Positions 1-10,345 are shown, counted from the stretch's first letter. The stretch is DNA of 64,000 bases from Arthrobacter agilis (GCF_030816075.1 NZ_JAUSXO010000001.1:1736001-1800000), one strand, 5' to 3'. The notes: generated by a model from the letters alone, not told the origin. Numbers and translations: made by a program.

Positions 1-1128
1 GTCGGCAAGGGCGGCCACGACGAGCGCACCAGCACCGACGTCGTCCTCTACGGCTTCGGCCGGATCGGCCGGCTCGTGGCCCGCCTGCTCATCGAGAAAG
101 CCGGCGGCGGCCACGGCCTGCGCCTGCGCGCCGTCGTGGTCCGCCGCGGCGCCGACAACGACCTCGTCAAACGCGCCAGCCTGCTGCGCCGCGACTCCGT
201 GCACGGCTCCTTCGACGGCACCATCCAGGTCGACGAGGCCACCAACACCATCACCGCCAACGGCATCCGCATCCAGGTCATCTACTCCGAGAACCCCGCC
301 ACCATCGACTACACCGCCTACGGCATCCGGGACGCCCTCGTCGTGGACAACACCGGCCGCTGGCGCGACGAGGCCGGCCTGTCCCAACACCTCATGAGCA
401 CCGGCGTCGCGAAAGTCCTGCTCACCGCACCCGGCAAGGGCGCCCTGAAGAACATCGTCCACGGCATCAACCACGCAACCATCGAAGAGTCGGACCGGAT
501 CATCACCGCCGCGTCCTGCACCACCAACGCCATCACCCCGGTCCTGAAAGCCATCCACGACCGCTACGGCGTCGCCCACGGCCACGTCGAGACCGTGCAC
601 TCCTTCACCAACGACCAGAACCTCATCGACAACTTCCACCGCGGCGACCGCCGCGGCCGCTCCGCAGCCCTGAACATGGTCCTCACCGAAACCGGGGCCG
701 CGACCGCCGTCGCCAAAGCCCTCCCCGAACTGGCCGGCAAACTCACCGGCAGCAGCATCCGCGTCCCCACCCCGGACGTGTCCATCGCCATCCTGAACCT
801 CACCCTGGACCACGCCACCACCAAGGACGAGATCAACACCTACCTCCGGGAAGTCTCCCTCCACTCCGAGATGCGCAAACAGATCGACTACATCGACAGC
901 CCCGAAGTCGTCTCCACCGACTTCGTCGGCTCCCGCCGCGCCGGCATCGTCGACGGCCTCGCGACCATCGCCGACGGCCACCACACCGTGCTCTACATCT
1001 GGTACGACAACGAATTCGGCTACAGCTGCCAAGTCGTCCGCGTCCTCGAGGAAATGGCCGCCGTCCACCCACCCACCTACCCCACCACCCACACCGACAC
1101 CGACACCGAAATCGCCGCGGGGGTCTGA
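1..1128 (+). CDS. gap: Glyceraldehyde-3-phosphate dehydrogenase, 3' part (5' end outside window)
   Basis: NAD(P)-dependent GAPDH of central carbon metabolism. The frame is open from base 1. The Rossmann signature GFGRIGR is at 55-75, the active-site Cys motif SCTTN at about 520-535, and the family's C-terminal YDNEFGYS near 1005-1025. In classical GAPDH the GFGRIGR motif lies a few residues from the start. Here coding sequence continues upstream of it to the window edge without a convincing start, which fits the longer actinobacterial type of about 480 residues with an N-terminal extension. The stop is TGA at 1126-1128. It converges on clpX across a shared hairpin. Family assignment is secure; the full length is not visible. 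Confidence 0.95.
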   Translation, partial: VGKGGHDERTSTDVVLYGFGRIGRLVARLLIEKAGGGHGLRLRAVVVRRGADNDLVKRASLLRRDSVHGSFDGTIQVDEATNTITANGIRIQVIYSENPATIDYTAYGIRDALVVDNTGRWRDEAGLSQHLMSTGVAKVLLTAPGKGALKNIVHGINHATIEESDRIITAASCTTNAITPVLKAIHDRYGVAHGHVETVHSFTNDQNLIDNFHRGDRRGRSAALNMVLTETGAATAVAKALPELAGKLTGSSIRVPTPDVSIAILNLTLDHATTKDEINTYLREVSLHSEMRKQIDYIDSPEVVSTDFVGSRRAGIVDGLATIADGHHTVLYIWYDNEFGYSCQVVRVLEEMAAVHPPTYPTTHTDTDTEIAAGV

Positions 1129-1160
1129 CCCGGATCTCCGTCGGACGCCTCGGCGCGTGA

Positions 1161-1200
1161 CACAGGAAAGGCCCGGCCTGACGGCCGGGCCTTTCCTGTG
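1161..1200. terminator. Bidirectional intrinsic terminator between gap and clpX
   Basis: A perfect 18-bp inverted repeat (arms 1161-1178 and 1183-1200, 4-nt loop). The arms begin and end with short A and T runs, so it can stop transcription from gap on the plus strand and from clpX on the minus strand. Confidence 0.85.
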
Positions 1201-1209
1201 CTGCGGGAG

Positions 1210-2502
1210 TCAGGCCGACTTGTTGCGGCGCTTCGCGACGACCTCGTGCGAGATCAGCGTGGGCTCCGCGCGCCGTCCGACGACGTCGTCCGTGATCACC
1301 ACGGTGGCGATGTCCTCGCGGCTCGGGAGGTCGAACATGACGGGCAGGAGCACTTCCTCCATGATGGCGCGCAGCCCGCGTGCGCCCGTGCCCCGGTCCA
1401 GGGCGAGGTCGGCGATCGCTTCGAGCGCCTTCGGTTCGAAGACGAGTTCCACGCCGTCGAGCAGGAACATCTTCTGGTACTGCTTCATGAGGGCGTTCTT
1501 GGGCTCGGTCAGGATCTGCATGAGCGCCGGGCGGTCGAGGTGCGTGACGGTGGTGATGACCGGCAGGCGGCCGATGAACTCGGGGATCAGCCCGAATTTC
1601 AGCAGGTCCTCCGGCATCACGTCGCCGTAGCTGGCTTCCTCGTTCTTCAGCGAGCTCAACGGCGCCCCGAAGCCGATCCCCTTGCGGCCCGCCCGCGACC
1701 CGATGATCTCCTCGAGGCCCGCGAAGGCCCCTGCCACGATGAAGAGCACGTTGGTGGTGTCGATCTGGATGAATTCCTGGTGCGGGTGCTTGCGTCCGCC
1801 CTGCGGAGGAACGGAGGCGACAGTGCCCTCGAGGATCTTCAGCAGCGCCTGCTGCACGCCCTCGCCGGAGACGTCGCGGGTGATCGACGGGTTCTCGCTC
1901 TTGCGGGAGATCTTGTCGATCTCGTCGATGTAGATGATGCCCTGCTCGGCCTTCTTCACGTCGTAGTCCGCGGCCTGGATGAGCTTGAGGAGGATGTTCT
2001 CCACGTCCTCGCCGACGTAGCCCGCCTCGGTGAGGGCCGTCGCGTCCGCGACGGCGAACGGGACGTTCAGCCGGCGGGCCAGGGTCTGCGCGAGGTACGT
2101 CTTGCCGCAGCCCGTGGGGCCGATGAGGAGGATGTTCGACTTCGCGATCTCGACGTCCTCGGCCTCGGCCGCATCGGCGAGGGTGCCTGCGGCGCGGGGG
2201 CCGCTGCCGGACTGGATGCGCTTGTAGTGGTTGTACACGGCGACGGCGAGCGAACGCTTGGCCGGCTCCTGGCCGACGACGTATTCCTGCAGGAAATCGA
2301 AGATCTCGCGGGGCTTGGGCAGCTCGAACGTGCCGAGATCCGCCACCTCGGAGAGCTCCTCCTCGATGATCTCGTTGCACAGGTCGATGCACTCGTCACA
2401 GATGTACACGCCGGGGCCGGCTATCAGCTTCCGAACCTGCTTCTGGCTCTTCCCGCAGAAGGAGCACTTGAGCAGATCGGTGCTCTCACCAATGCGAGCC
2501 AT
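1210..2502 (-). CDS. clpX: ATP-dependent Clp protease ATP-binding subunit ClpX
   Basis: AAA+ unfoldase that feeds substrates to the ClpP1P2 peptidase; 430 residues, full length. The N-terminal C4 zinc finger has Cys13, Cys16, Cys35 and Cys38. Walker A (GPTGCGKT) is near residue 120, Walker B (YIDEIDKI) near 190, and an IGF-type loop and sensor regions follow. ATG start at 2500-2502 with a GGGG-containing ribosome site upstream. It is the last gene of tig-clpP1-clpP2-clpX. A hairpin at 2579-2606 separates it from clpP2, so it may also have its own promoter in the 2507-2575 interval. Confidence 0.98.
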   Translation of the reverse strand: MARIGESTDLLKCSFCGKSQKQVRKLIAGPGVYICDECIDLCNEIIEEELSEVADLGTFELPKPREIFDFLQEYVVGQEPAKRSLAVAVYNHYKRIQSGSGPRAAGTLADAAEAEDVEIAKSNILLIGPTGCGKTYLAQTLARRLNVPFAVADATALTEAGYVGEDVENILLKLIQAADYDVKKAEQGIIYIDEIDKISRKSENPSITRDVSGEGVQQALLKILEGTVASVPPQGGRKHPHQEFIQIDTTNVLFIVAGAFAGLEEIIGSRAGRKGIGFGAPLSSLKNEEASYGDVMPEDLLKFGLIPEFIGRLPVITTVTHLDRPALMQILTEPKNALMKQYQKMFLLDGVELVFEPKALEAIADLALDRGTGARGLRAIMEEVLLPVMFDLPSREDIATVVITDDVVGRRAEPTLISHEVVAKRRNKSA

Positions 2503-2578
2503 GGTTCAATCCCCTTAGGTATTACACGATTGCTATGACCACTGTAGGCCACATGGCTGCGGGAGCCAGTATCAAAAT

Positions 2579-2606
2579 GCCCGTGGTGCCTTGCGGCGCC
2601 ACGGGC
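2579..2606 (-). terminator. Hairpin with T-run downstream of clpP2
   Basis: 12-bp stem (2579-2590 with 2595-2606, one G-U pair) and a 4-nt loop, followed on the minus strand by ATTTTG. It lies between clpP2 and clpX and would at least attenuate read-through into clpX. Confidence 0.65.
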
Positions 2607-2666
2607 GTTGACCCTGCCGATCGGCGCATCCGGTGGCCGCGGGGACCGCCGGATGCGCCGTGCCGG

Positions 2667-3341
2667 TTACGGGGTGTTGATCTTCGGCGGGGTGATCTTG
2701 CGGGAGTTCAGGACCTCGTCCACCAGGCCGTACTCGACGGCGTCGGCGGCGGTGAGGATCTTGTCGCGCTCGATGTCGATGTTGACCTGCTCCGGGGTGC
2801 GGCCCGAGTGCAGGGCCAGCGTGTCCTCGAGCCAGGTCCGCATGCGCATGACCTCGTTGGCCTGGATCTCCAGGTCCGAGGCCTGCCCGCCCTGTCCTCC
2901 GGAGAGGGCCGGCTGGTGGATCAGTACGCGTGCGTTCGGCAGGGCGAGGCGCTTGCCCGGCGCGCCGGCGGCGAGCAGGACGGCGGCGGCACTCGCGGCC
3001 TGCCCGAGGCAGACCGTCTGGACCTCGGGCCGGATGAACTGCATGGTGTCGTAGATCGCCGTCATGGCGGTGAAGGATCCGCCCGGCGAGTTGATGTAGA
3101 GCGTGATGTCGCGCTCGGGGTCCGTGGACTCGAGCACGAGCAGCTGGGCCATGACGTCGTCCGCGGACGCGTCGTCGACCTGGGTGCCGAGGAAGATGAT
3201 GCGGTCCTCGAACAGCTTCGTGTACGGGTCCTGGCGCTTGAACCCGTAGGGCGTGCGCTCCTCGAACTGGGGAAGGATGTAGCGGCTCGTGGGGAGGTTC
3301 CGTGCGCTGGATCCCGCGGCTGCCTGGAAATCGTGGTTCAT
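2667..3341 (-). CDS. clpP2: ATP-dependent Clp protease proteolytic subunit ClpP2
   Basis: Serine peptidase subunit, 224 residues. The nucleophile Ser lies in [11 protein letters not shown], the His in LIHQPAL and the Asp in the [11 protein letters not shown] helix, giving the full ClpP triad. The N-terminal extension relative to clpP1 and its place downstream of clpP1 match the second ClpP of Actinobacteria, which assembles with ClpP1 into a mixed tetradecamer. The gap to clpP1 is 46 nt, so the two are co-transcribed. Confidence 0.95.
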   Translation of the reverse strand: MNHDFQAAAGSSARNLPTSRYILPQFEERTPYGFKRQDPYTKLFEDRIIFLGTQVDDASADDVMAQLLVLESTDPERDITLYINSPGGSFTAMTAIYDTMQFIRPEVQTVCLGQAASAAAVLLAAGAPGKRLALPNARVLIHQPALSGGQGGQASDLEIQANEVMRMRTWLEDTLALHSGRTPEQVNIDIERDKILTAADAVEYGLVDEVLNSRKITPPKINTP

Positions 3342-3387
3342 GGTGTCTCCTGTAGGACGACTGGTAGGAGTGGGGCTGCTGCGCGGA

Positions 3388-4014
3388 CTACGCGGTCTGC
3401 TCGGTGCCGCCGCCGCCCGCGACGGAGCCGGAGTGCGCGGAGATGTGGTCGAAGAACCCGTAGTCGAGGGCTTCCTGGGCCGTGAACCACTTGTCGCGGT
3501 CGTTGTCCTTCAGGATGGTCTCGACGGTCTGGCCCGTCTGCTCTGCCGTCAGCTCGGCCATCACGCGCTTCATGTGGAGGATCAGCTCCGCCTGGATGCG
3601 GATGTCGGTCGCCGTTCCGCCGATGCCGCCGGAGGGCTGGTGCATCAGGATGCGTGCGTGGGGCGTCGCGTAGCGCTTGCCCTTCGTCCCCGAGGACAGC
3701 AGGAACTGGCCCATGGAGGCGGCGAGGCCCGTGGCGACGGTGACGACGTCGTTGGGGATGAACTGCATGGTGTCGTAGATGGCCATGCCGGCCGTCACCG
3801 ATCCACCGGGCGAGTTGATGTAGAGGAAGATGTCGCGCTCCGGGTCCTCGGCGGACAGCAGGAGCAGCTGGGAGCAGATGGCGTTCGCGTTGTCGTCGCG
3901 GACCTCGGAACCGAGCCAGATGATGCGCTCCTTGAGGAGCCGGTTGTAGATGTACTCGTCACGACCGCCCGCTTCGGGGCCTGCCATGCTCGGGGTGCGT
4001 GGTTCGGTTGCCAT
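3388..4014 (-). CDS. clpP1: ATP-dependent Clp protease proteolytic subunit ClpP1
   Basis: Serine peptidase subunit, 208 residues, normal length. Ser in [11 protein letters not shown], His in ILMHQPSGG, Asp in [17 protein letters not shown] start at 4012-4014 preceded by a GAGAGG ribosome site. It is the first gene of the clpP1-clpP2 unit. A ClgR-type box lies about 110 nt upstream (4126-4139), which suggests the actinobacterial ClgR proteostasis regulon. Confidence 0.96.
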   Translation of the reverse strand: MATEPRTPSMAGPEAGGRDEYIYNRLLKERIIWLGSEVRDDNANAICSQLLLLSAEDPERDIFLYINSPGGSVTAGMAIYDTMQFIPNDVVTVATGLAASMGQFLLSSGTKGKRYATPHARILMHQPSGGIGGTATDIRIQAELILHMKRVMAELTAEQTGQTVETILKDNDRDKWFTAQEALDYGFFDHISAHSGSVAGGGGTEQTA

Positions 4015-4125
4015 TGACGTTGACCTCTCACTCTGGCGGGTGGTGCCTTGGCGGCCTACCCGACCTTTTGTCTCTCCTTGGACACTAACCCGCTGCCCCG
4101 CCGATTTGCTCCCGCTCGGGGAGCT

Positions 4126-4139
4126 GTTCGCTGACGGCG
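4126..4139. promoter_or_regulatory. Candidate ClgR operator upstream of clpP1
   Basis: GTTCGC, five bases, then GCG: an exact match to the ClgR box GTTCGC-N5-GCG reported upstream of clp genes in Streptomyces. It sits between tig and clpP1 at the position expected for an activator of clpP1P2. Matched by eye; no promoter was mapped. Confidence 0.55.
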
Positions 4140-4211
4140 CACGGTGGCCGCGCCGGCCCCGGCGGGCGTCGCAGCGGGGCCGCCCGCACCCGTCCCGGGC
4201 CCTTAACGCGG

Positions 4212-4246
4212 CAGCGGTGCCGCGCCCGGAGGCTGCGGCACCGCTG
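4212..4246 (-). terminator. Hairpin downstream of tig
   Basis: Perfect 12-bp stem (4212-4223 with 4235-4246, 11-nt loop) just after the tig stop on the minus strand. The T-run is weak, so it may be a terminator or an RNA-stability hairpin. Confidence 0.5.
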
Positions 4247-4262
4247 ACTGCACGAACGGGTC

Positions 4263-5792
4263 CTACTCGGCGGCCGGCTTCTTGCGCGGCGCGCGCTTCT
4301 TCTTCGGTGCCTCGGCGGCTGCAGGCTCCTCCGGAGTCTCCGCTGCCGCGGTGTCCTCGGATCCGGCCGTCTCGGCCTCGGCGGCCTGGACGTCCGTGGC
4401 GTCGGCGTCGACGACGTCGGCCTCCGTCGACCGGATGTCCTCGACGGCGTCCCGCTCGGACTCGACGTCGTCGGCCTGGAAGGTCTCGGCCTCGTCGCCC
4501 GCGGGGCGGACGAACTCCGTGAGGTCGACGCTTGCACCGTTGGTGTCGGTGACCGTCGCGTACTCGAGGACCTTGGCGAGGGCCTTGCGGCGGCGGACCT
4601 CTCCGACGATCATCGGGACCTGGCCGCTCTGGTCGAGCATCTGGGCGAACTGGTTCGGTTCCATGCCGTACTGGCCGGCGGTGGAGACGATGTAGTCGAT
4701 CAGCTCGTTCTGGCTGACGCCGACCTCTTCCTTCTCCGCGACCGCGTCGAGGATGACCTCGTTCTGGAAGGCGCGCTCCGTATTGGTGCGCACCTCCGCG
4801 CGGTGCTCCTCGGTGTCGTGGTCCTCGCCGGCGCTGTGGGCGTTCTCGCCGTTGAAGTGCTGCTCCAGCTGCTCCTCGATGACGCTCTCGGGGACGGGCA
4901 CGGCGACGATCTCGACGAGCTTGTCCAGCACCTTGTCGCGTGCCTCGACGCCCTGGTCCATGAGCTTCGACTCGGAGGCCTGCTTCGCCAGGTCGGCGCG
5001 CAGCTCCTCGGCGGTGTCGAACTCGCTGGCGAGCTGGGCGAACTCGTCGTTCACCTCGGGGAGCTCGCGCTCCTTGACGGCCTTCACAGCGACGGTGACC
5101 TGCGCGTCGGCTCCGGCGTGCTCCCCGCCGGCCAGCTTGGTCTCGAAGGTGGCGCTCTCATCCGTGGAGAGCCCGGTAACGGCCTCGTCCATGCCCTCGA
5201 GCATGGTGCCGGAACCGATCTGGTAGGAGAGGTCCTGGGCCGAGTCGACCTCTTCGCCGTCGACGGACGCGGTGAGGTCGATGGTGAGGAAGTCGCCGTC
5301 CTTCGAGGGGCGGTCGACGGTGGTGAGGGTGCCGAAGCGGCCGCGGAGCTCGTCCATGGCCTTCTCGATGTCCTCGTCGGACGCCTCGACGGGCTCGACG
5401 GTGACGTCGATGCCCTTGTAGTCGGGCAGCTCGATCTCGGGGCGGATGTCCAGCTCGACCGTGAAGGTCAGCTGGCCGTCCTTCTTCGCGGGGTCGGGGA
5501 CCTCGGTGATCTCGACCTCGGGGCGGCTCAAGGGACGGATGCCCGTCTCCTGCACGGCGCTCTGGTAGAAGCCGTTCAGGCCGTCGTTGATGGCGGTCTC
5601 GATCACGTAGCCGCGGCCGACCCGCTGGTCGATGAGCTGCTGGGGAACCTTGCCCTTGCGGAAGCCTGGAACCTGGACCTGGGTGGCGATGGTCTTGTAG
5701 GCCTCGTCGATGCTGGGCTTCAGTTCCTCGAAGGGGACCTCGACGTTCAGCTTCACCCGGGTGGGGGAAAGGGTTTCAACAGCGCTCTTCAC
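4263..5792 (-). CDS. tig: Trigger factor (ribosome-associated chaperone, prolyl isomerase)
   Basis: Chaperone that binds at the ribosome exit tunnel; 509 residues. The ribosome-docking signature [12 protein letters not shown] lies near residue 45, an FKBP-type PPIase domain from about 150 to 230, and the helical arms follow. I chose the GTG at 5790-5792 because AGGAG precedes it by about nine bases and the protein then begins with the conserved [12 protein letters not shown] start; the frame is open a further 20 codons upstream. The last 70 or so residues are a disordered acidic tail rich in Glu, Asp and Ala, ending in a Lys/Arg cluster, longer than in the E. coli protein. First gene of the Clp block. 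Confidence 0.96.
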   Translation of the reverse strand: MKSAVETLSPTRVKLNVEVPFEELKPSIDEAYKTIATQVQVPGFRKGKVPQQLIDQRVGRGYVIETAINDGLNGFYQSAVQETGIRPLSRPEVEITEVPDPAKKDGQLTFTVELDIRPEIELPDYKGIDVTVEPVEASDEDIEKAMDELRGRFGTLTTVDRPSKDGDFLTIDLTASVDGEEVDSAQDLSYQIGSGTMLEGMDEAVTGLSTDESATFETKLAGGEHAGADAQVTVAVKAVKERELPEVNDEFAQLASEFDTAEELRADLAKQASESKLMDQGVEARDKVLDKLVEIVAVPVPESVIEEQLEQHFNGENAHSAGEDHDTEEHRAEVRTNTERAFQNEVILDAVAEKEEVGVSQNELIDYIVSTAGQYGMEPNQFAQMLDQSGQVPMIVGEVRRRKALAKVLEYATVTDTNGASVDLTEFVRPAGDEAETFQADDVESERDAVEDIRSTEADVVDADATDVQAAEAETAGSEDTAAAETPEEPAAAEAPKKKRAPRKKPAAE

Positions 5793-5861
5793 AGCGTAGG
5801 ACTCCTGGGATGATTGGGATTGGTTCTGCAGCGGAGGCACTTTCCTCATCACACGACAGAG

Positions 5862-5935
<74 letters not shown>

Positions 5936-6048
5936 TAAGTGCGAGTGTCAGTCTACGCATCTTTGAGCGCACGGCGCACATTTGGCGATCGCGCGGCTGC
6001 TGTGGTGTAGTTGTAGGCGTTCCACGAGGGTCCGCCAGGGCCTGTTTC

Positions 6049-6119
6049 GGGGATGTAGCTTAATGGTAAAGCCTCAGTCTTCCAAACTGATTACGCGGGT
6101 TCGATTCCCGTCATCCCCT
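6049..6119 (+). tRNA. tRNA-Gly (anticodon UCC)
   Basis: 71-nt cloverleaf with acceptor GGGGATG/CATCCCC, anticodon arm TCAGT-CTTCCAA-ACTGA (UCC) and T-loop GGGTTCGATTCCC. CCA is not encoded. A hairpin with a short T-run follows at 6145-6168. Confidence 0.96.
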
Positions 6120-6144
6120 CTCCTTCCGGCCCTCGAGGGCCTTC

Positions 6145-6168
6145 CACCCGGACCGATGCGTCCGGGTG
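6145..6168 (+). terminator. Terminator after tRNA-Gly
   Basis: 9-bp perfect stem CACCCGGAC/GTCCGGGTG with a 6-nt loop, followed by TCCTGCTTT. Confidence 0.6.
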
Positions 6169-6211
6169 TCCTGCTTTAACCGGCCTGTCCGCCGCGCGGG
6201 CTCGGCCCTGG

Positions 6212-7099
6212 TCACGCCGCCTGGCACTGCGGGCACCAGTACACGTTCCGCGCCGCCATCTCCGCCGTCAGGATCGGCGTGCCGCAGCGGCGGCACGGCT
6301 CACCGGTGCGCTTGTACACGTAGTTCGGCGCCGACCGCTTGGGCCTGCCGTTCCGGGCCTCGGACGTCGTCGTGATGATCCGGCCCTCCCGCACGCCGTC
6401 CTTCATCAGCCGCACGGTGTCCGCCCAGATACCGGCCGCCTCGTCCTCCCGGAGCTGCCTGCCCGGGCGCCAGGGGTTGATGCCCTGCAGGAACAGCACC
6501 TCCGCGCGGTAGATGTTCCCGATCCCGGCGATGACCGCCTGGTTCATGAGCTGGATGCCCACCGCCGTGATGCTCGACATCACCTTGCGGACGAACACGG
6601 TGCCGTCGGACGAAGGCTGGAGTGGATCCGGTCCCAGCTTCGCCCGCGCGGCCTCCTCCTCGGCACCCGTGATCACCTCGCAGGCCGTCGGCCCCCGCAG
6701 GTCAGCCCAGCCGTGGGCCGAGACGAGCCGGACGCGCACCGCGCCGACCGGCTCCGGCGGGCCGCCGTAGGCGTCACCGTCGCCGTCACCGCTTCCGGAG
6801 GGCTGCTCCGACTCCCCCACCCGGCGGGGCGCACCGATACTGGACGCTCCCCGGAAGGTCGAATCGCCGCCGAAGCTCCAGGCGCCGTAGAGACCGAGGT
6901 GCACGCGGAGCACGCGGTCGCCGTCGAATCTCAGGAACAGCTGCTTGCCGTGCGCGAGTGCGCTCAGCAGGGTGCCGCCGTCGAGCAGCGCGGCTCCCGC
7001 CGAGAAGCGCCCCTGGGGGCTGGAGACGGCCAGCCGCTCGCCGGCGAAGACCGAGCCGAACTGCTTCGCCAGCCGGTGGACCGAGTGGCCCTCAGGCAA
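6212..7099 (-). CDS. Fpg/Nei-family DNA glycosylase (endonuclease VIII-like)
   Basis: Base-excision repair glycosylase/AP lyase, 295 residues. It begins MPEGHSVHR, so the catalytic N-terminal Pro2 and Glu3 are in place. The C-terminal zinc finger is CRRCG followed by YWCPQC (C-x2-C, C-x2-C). Because Pro2 must follow the initiator Met, the start is forced to be the TTG at 7097-7099. This TTG lies inside the 3' end of rpiB (8-nt overlap), so translation is coupled. It is nearer to actinobacterial Nei than to Fpg/MutM. Confidence 0.9.
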   Translation of the reverse strand: MPEGHSVHRLAKQFGSVFAGERLAVSSPQGRFSAGAALLDGGTLLSALAHGKQLFLRFDGDRVLRVHLGLYGAWSFGGDSTFRGASSIGAPRRVGESEQPSGSGDGDGDAYGGPPEPVGAVRVRLVSAHGWADLRGPTACEVITGAEEEAARAKLGPDPLQPSSDGTVFVRKVMSSITAVGIQLMNQAVIAGIGNIYRAEVLFLQGINPWRPGRQLREDEAAGIWADTVRLMKDGVREGRIITTTSEARNGRPKRSAPNYVYKRTGEPCRRCGTPILTAEMAARNVYWCPQCQAA

Positions 7100-7568
7100 T
7101 GCTTCCCGTTTCCTCGAACCGCGCGATCTGGGCGATCCGGCGGCTGTGCCGCTCGGCTCCGCTGAACGGTTCGGCCAGGAACGCCTCGATGATCTCCGTC
7201 GCCTCGTCCACGGTGTGCTGGCGTCCTCCGACGGCGATGACGTTCGCGTCGTTGTGCTGGCGCGCGAGGCGCGCGGTGTCGAGGTTCCAGGCCAGGGCCG
7301 CCCGCGCGCCCTGCACCTTGTTCGCTGCGATCTGCTCGCCGTTGCCGGACCCGCCGAGGACGATCCCGAGCGCCTCCGTGCCCGCAGCCCGGTCGGCGAC
7401 GACGGCCTGCGCGGCGTGGATGCAGAAGGAGGGGTAGTCGTCCTCCGGGTCGTAGGAGGCAGGGCCGTGGTCGACGACGTCGTACCCTGCCGCCGTGAGG
7501 TGCGAGAGCAGGTGGGCGCTCAGCTCCATGCCGGCGTGGTCTGTGGCGAGGTGGACGCGCATGGACAT
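7092..7568 (-). CDS. rpiB: Ribose-5-phosphate isomerase B
   Basis: Interconverts ribose 5-phosphate and ribulose 5-phosphate in the pentose phosphate pathway; 158 residues. It has the substrate-binding DHAG motif and GGSGNGEQIAANK, where Glu rather than the E. coli Cys serves as catalytic base, as known for the mycobacterial enzyme. Two in-frame ATGs lie at 7566-7568 and 7560-7562; AGGA precedes both and the true one is unresolved. Overlaps the nei start. Confidence 0.95.
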   Translation of the reverse strand: MSMRVHLATDHAGMELSAHLLSHLTAAGYDVVDHGPASYDPEDDYPSFCIHAAQAVVADRAAGTEALGIVLGGSGNGEQIAANKVQGARAALAWNLDTARLARQHNDANVIAVGGRQHTVDEATEIIEAFLAEPFSGAERHSRRIAQIARFEETGSIA

Positions 7569-7774
7569 CTGTTCCTTCGGGACGGCGCCGGGCGGGCCGG
7601 CGGTGATTGCGGGGCACCCCGCCCGGCAGGGCAGGACGCGTTCCAGCCTAGTCCGCCCCGGGGGCGGACCGATGACGCCCGGTGCGAGCGACGGGGTCTG
7701 GCGGAGTGAGAGAATCTAAGCGCCGCGTAGTCCCCATCACACGCGCGGACCCCGATACCACCTGGAGGCGATCC

Positions 7775-10339
7775 TTGCCCGGTCTGAACCTGACGCGCGA
7801 TGAAGCACGTACGCGCGCCGATCTGCTCACTGTCCACTCCTACGACGTCACCCTCGACCTGACCCGCGGCGAGCGCGTCTTCCGGTCCACGACGGTCGTC
7901 TCCTTCGACGCGGAGCAGGGCGCATCGACGTTCATCGATGCCGTGACCGACACCGTCCACCGGGTCGAACTGAACGGTGTCCCCCTCGAGACCGCCGAGG
8001 TGTCCGACGGCGTCCGGATCCAGCTGCCGTCGCTGGCCGCCGCCAACCGGCTCGTGATCGAGGCCGACATGCCGTACATGAACACGGGCGAGGGCCTGCA
8101 CCGGTTCACGGACCCCGTGGACGGGGAGGTGTACCTCTACACGCAGTTCGAGGTACCCGATTCGCGTCGCGTCTTCGCCGTGTTCGAGCAGCCGGACCTG
8201 AAGTCCACGTTCCGCTTCACGGTCACCGCGCCGTCGCACTGGGACGTCATCTCCAACAGCGCCACGCCGGAACCGGTCCAGGCCGGAGCGGACGGTACCG
8301 ACGGCGCCGCGGCCTCCACCTGGGCGTTCGAGCCGACGCCCGTCATGTCCTCCTATGTGACGGCGCTGATCGCGGGACCGTACCAGTCGGTGCGGAGCGA
8401 GCTCACGAGCTCCGACGGGCGGACCATCCCGCTCGGCGTGTTCGCCCGGAAGTCGCTCATGCAGTACATGGACGCCGAGAACATCTTCGACCTCACCCGG
8501 CAGGGGTTCGCGTTCTACGAGGAGCAGTTCGGCGCACCGTACCCGTTCGAGAAGTACGACCAGCTCTTCGTGCCGGAGTTCAACGCGGGCGCCATGGAGA
8601 ACGCGGGGGCGGTCACCTTCGTGGAGACCTACGTCTTCCGGGGCCGGGTCCCCGATGCGACCGTCGAGCGGCGCGCCATCACGATCCTCCACGAACTGGC
8701 CCACATGTGGTTCGGCGACCTCGTCACCATGCGCTGGTGGAACGATCTCTGGCTGAACGAGTCCTTCGCCGAGTTCATGTCCACCCTCGCCGCCGCCGAG
8801 GCGACGGAGTTCGAGCAGGCGTGGACGACCTTCGCGATCCTCGAGAAGGGCTGGGCCTACCGCCAGGACCAGCTGCCCTCCACGCACCCGATCGTCGCGC
8901 AGATCAACGACCTCGAGGACGTGCAGGTCAACTTCGACGGCATCACCTATGCGAAAGGCGCCTCGGTGCTCAAGCAGCTCGTGGCGTGGGTGGGCCAGGA
9001 GGAGTTCATGCAGGGCGTCCGCCAGTACTTCGCCAAGCACTCCTGGAAGAACACCGAGCTCGTCGACCTCCTGTCCGAGCTCGAGGGCTCCAGCGGCCGC
9101 GACCTGAAGGCGTGGTCCGGCCTGTGGCTGGAGACCGCCGGCGTCAACACGCTCCGCCCCGAGATCGGCACGGACGACGACGGCCTCATCTCGGCCTTCA
9201 CCATCGTGCAGACCGCGGTCGAGGAGTTCCCCACCATCCGGCCGCACCGCCTGGCGGTCGGCTTCTACGACCACGACGACGACGGCGCGCTGGTCCGTGT
9301 GCACCGGCTCGAGCTCGACGTCGACGGCGAGCGCACCGAGGTCCCCGACCTCGTGGGTCGCCGGCGGCCCGCGCTGGTCCTGCTGAACGACGACGACCTC
9401 GCCTACGCGAAGATCAGGCTCGACCCCGCGTCCCTCCGGACCTCGGTGCGCCACGTCAAGGACTTCAAGGACTCCCTCCCCCGCACGCTCGTCCTCGCCT
9501 CAGCGTGGGACGCCGCCCGCGACGGTGAGACGCCCGCCCGCGACTACGTGGAGCTGGTCCTGCAGAACATCGGCGCCGAGTCCGACTCCTCGGTGGTGCT
9601 CGTCCTGCTCCGGCAGCTCGCCTCGACGCTCGCCTTCTACGTGAATCCCGAGGACCGCGAGGCGATGGGCGAGGCCGCGGCGGACAGCCTGCAGGAGCTC
9701 GCCCTCGCGGCGGCCGCAGGGTCCGATGCGCAGCTGCAGTTCACCCGGGCGTTCTCCTCGCACGCCCGCACGGCGCCGCAGCTCGACGCCGTCGCGGCGA
9801 TGCTCGCCGGTGACCGGGTGCCCGAGGGCCTCACCGTCGACCAGGACCTGCGGTGGGAGCTGCTGACCAGCCTCGTGACCGGTGGCCGTGCCGGTGCCGC
9901 CGAGATCGACGCCGAACTGGCGCGCGACTCGACGGCGACGGGCGAGCTGGCCGCAGCGGCGGCCCGGGCGGCGCTGCCGACGGCTGAGGGCAAGGAGGCC
10001 GCATGGACGGCGATCGTCGACGCCACCGATCTGCCCAACGCCACGCAGCGGGCCATGATCTCCGGCTTCGGCCGCGTCCACGACCGCGCCCTGCTCGAGC
10101 CGTACGTGGAGCGGTACTTCGCGTCGCTCCGGCAGGTCTGGGCCACCCGCACGCACGAGATCGCCCAGCAGATCGTCGTCGGCCTGTACCCCTCGCTGCA
10201 GACGACGCAGGAGACGCTCGACCGGACGGACGCCTTCCTGGCCGACCTCGGCAGCGAGGCACCGTCGCTGCGCCGGCTCGTGCTCGAGAGCCGCGACGGC
10301 ATCGTCCGGGCGCTCAGGGCCCAGGCCGCCGACAGGTAG
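7775..10339 (+). CDS. pepN: Aminopeptidase N (M1 zinc metallopeptidase)
   Basis: Removes N-terminal residues from peptides; 854 residues from the chosen start. The substrate-binding GAMEN motif is near 8590-8605, the zinc site HELAHMWFGDL near 8690 with its third ligand in NESFAEFM, and an ERAP1-like C-terminal helical domain follows. The start is the TTG at 7775-7777, because GGAGG lies six bases upstream and the protein then begins with the family's PGLNLTRDEA. An open frame runs 31 codons further upstream but lacks a ribosome site. Confidence 0.95.
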   Translation: MPGLNLTRDEARTRADLLTVHSYDVTLDLTRGERVFRSTTVVSFDAEQGASTFIDAVTDTVHRVELNGVPLETAEVSDGVRIQLPSLAAANRLVIEADMPYMNTGEGLHRFTDPVDGEVYLYTQFEVPDSRRVFAVFEQPDLKSTFRFTVTAPSHWDVISNSATPEPVQAGADGTDGAAASTWAFEPTPVMSSYVTALIAGPYQSVRSELTSSDGRTIPLGVFARKSLMQYMDAENIFDLTRQGFAFYEEQFGAPYPFEKYDQLFVPEFNAGAMENAGAVTFVETYVFRGRVPDATVERRAITILHELAHMWFGDLVTMRWWNDLWLNESFAEFMSTLAAAEATEFEQAWTTFAILEKGWAYRQDQLPSTHPIVAQINDLEDVQVNFDGITYAKGASVLKQLVAWVGQEEFMQGVRQYFAKHSWKNTELVDLLSELEGSSGRDLKAWSGLWLETAGVNTLRPEIGTDDDGLISAFTIVQTAVEEFPTIRPHRLAVGFYDHDDDGALVRVHRLELDVDGERTEVPDLVGRRRPALVLLNDDDLAYAKIRLDPASLRTSVRHVKDFKDSLPRTLVLASAWDAARDGETPARDYVELVLQNIGAESDSSVVLVLLRQLASTLAFYVNPEDREAMGEAAADSLQELALAAAAGSDAQLQFTRAFSSHARTAPQLDAVAAMLAGDRVPEGLTVDQDLRWELLTSLVTGGRAGAAEIDAELARDSTATGELAAAAARAALPTAEGKEAAWTAIVDATDLPNATQRAMISGFGRVHDRALLEPYVERYFASLRQVWATRTHEIAQQIVVGLYPSLQTTQETLDRTDAFLADLGSEAPSLRRLVLESRDGIVRALRAQAADR

Positions 10340-10345
10340 CCACCC

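Noticed and set aside
7520-9454. A 644-codon open frame on the minus strand opposite pepN
   Set aside because: pepN carries intact GAMEN and HELAH motifs; the antisense product has no recognisable domain and biased composition.
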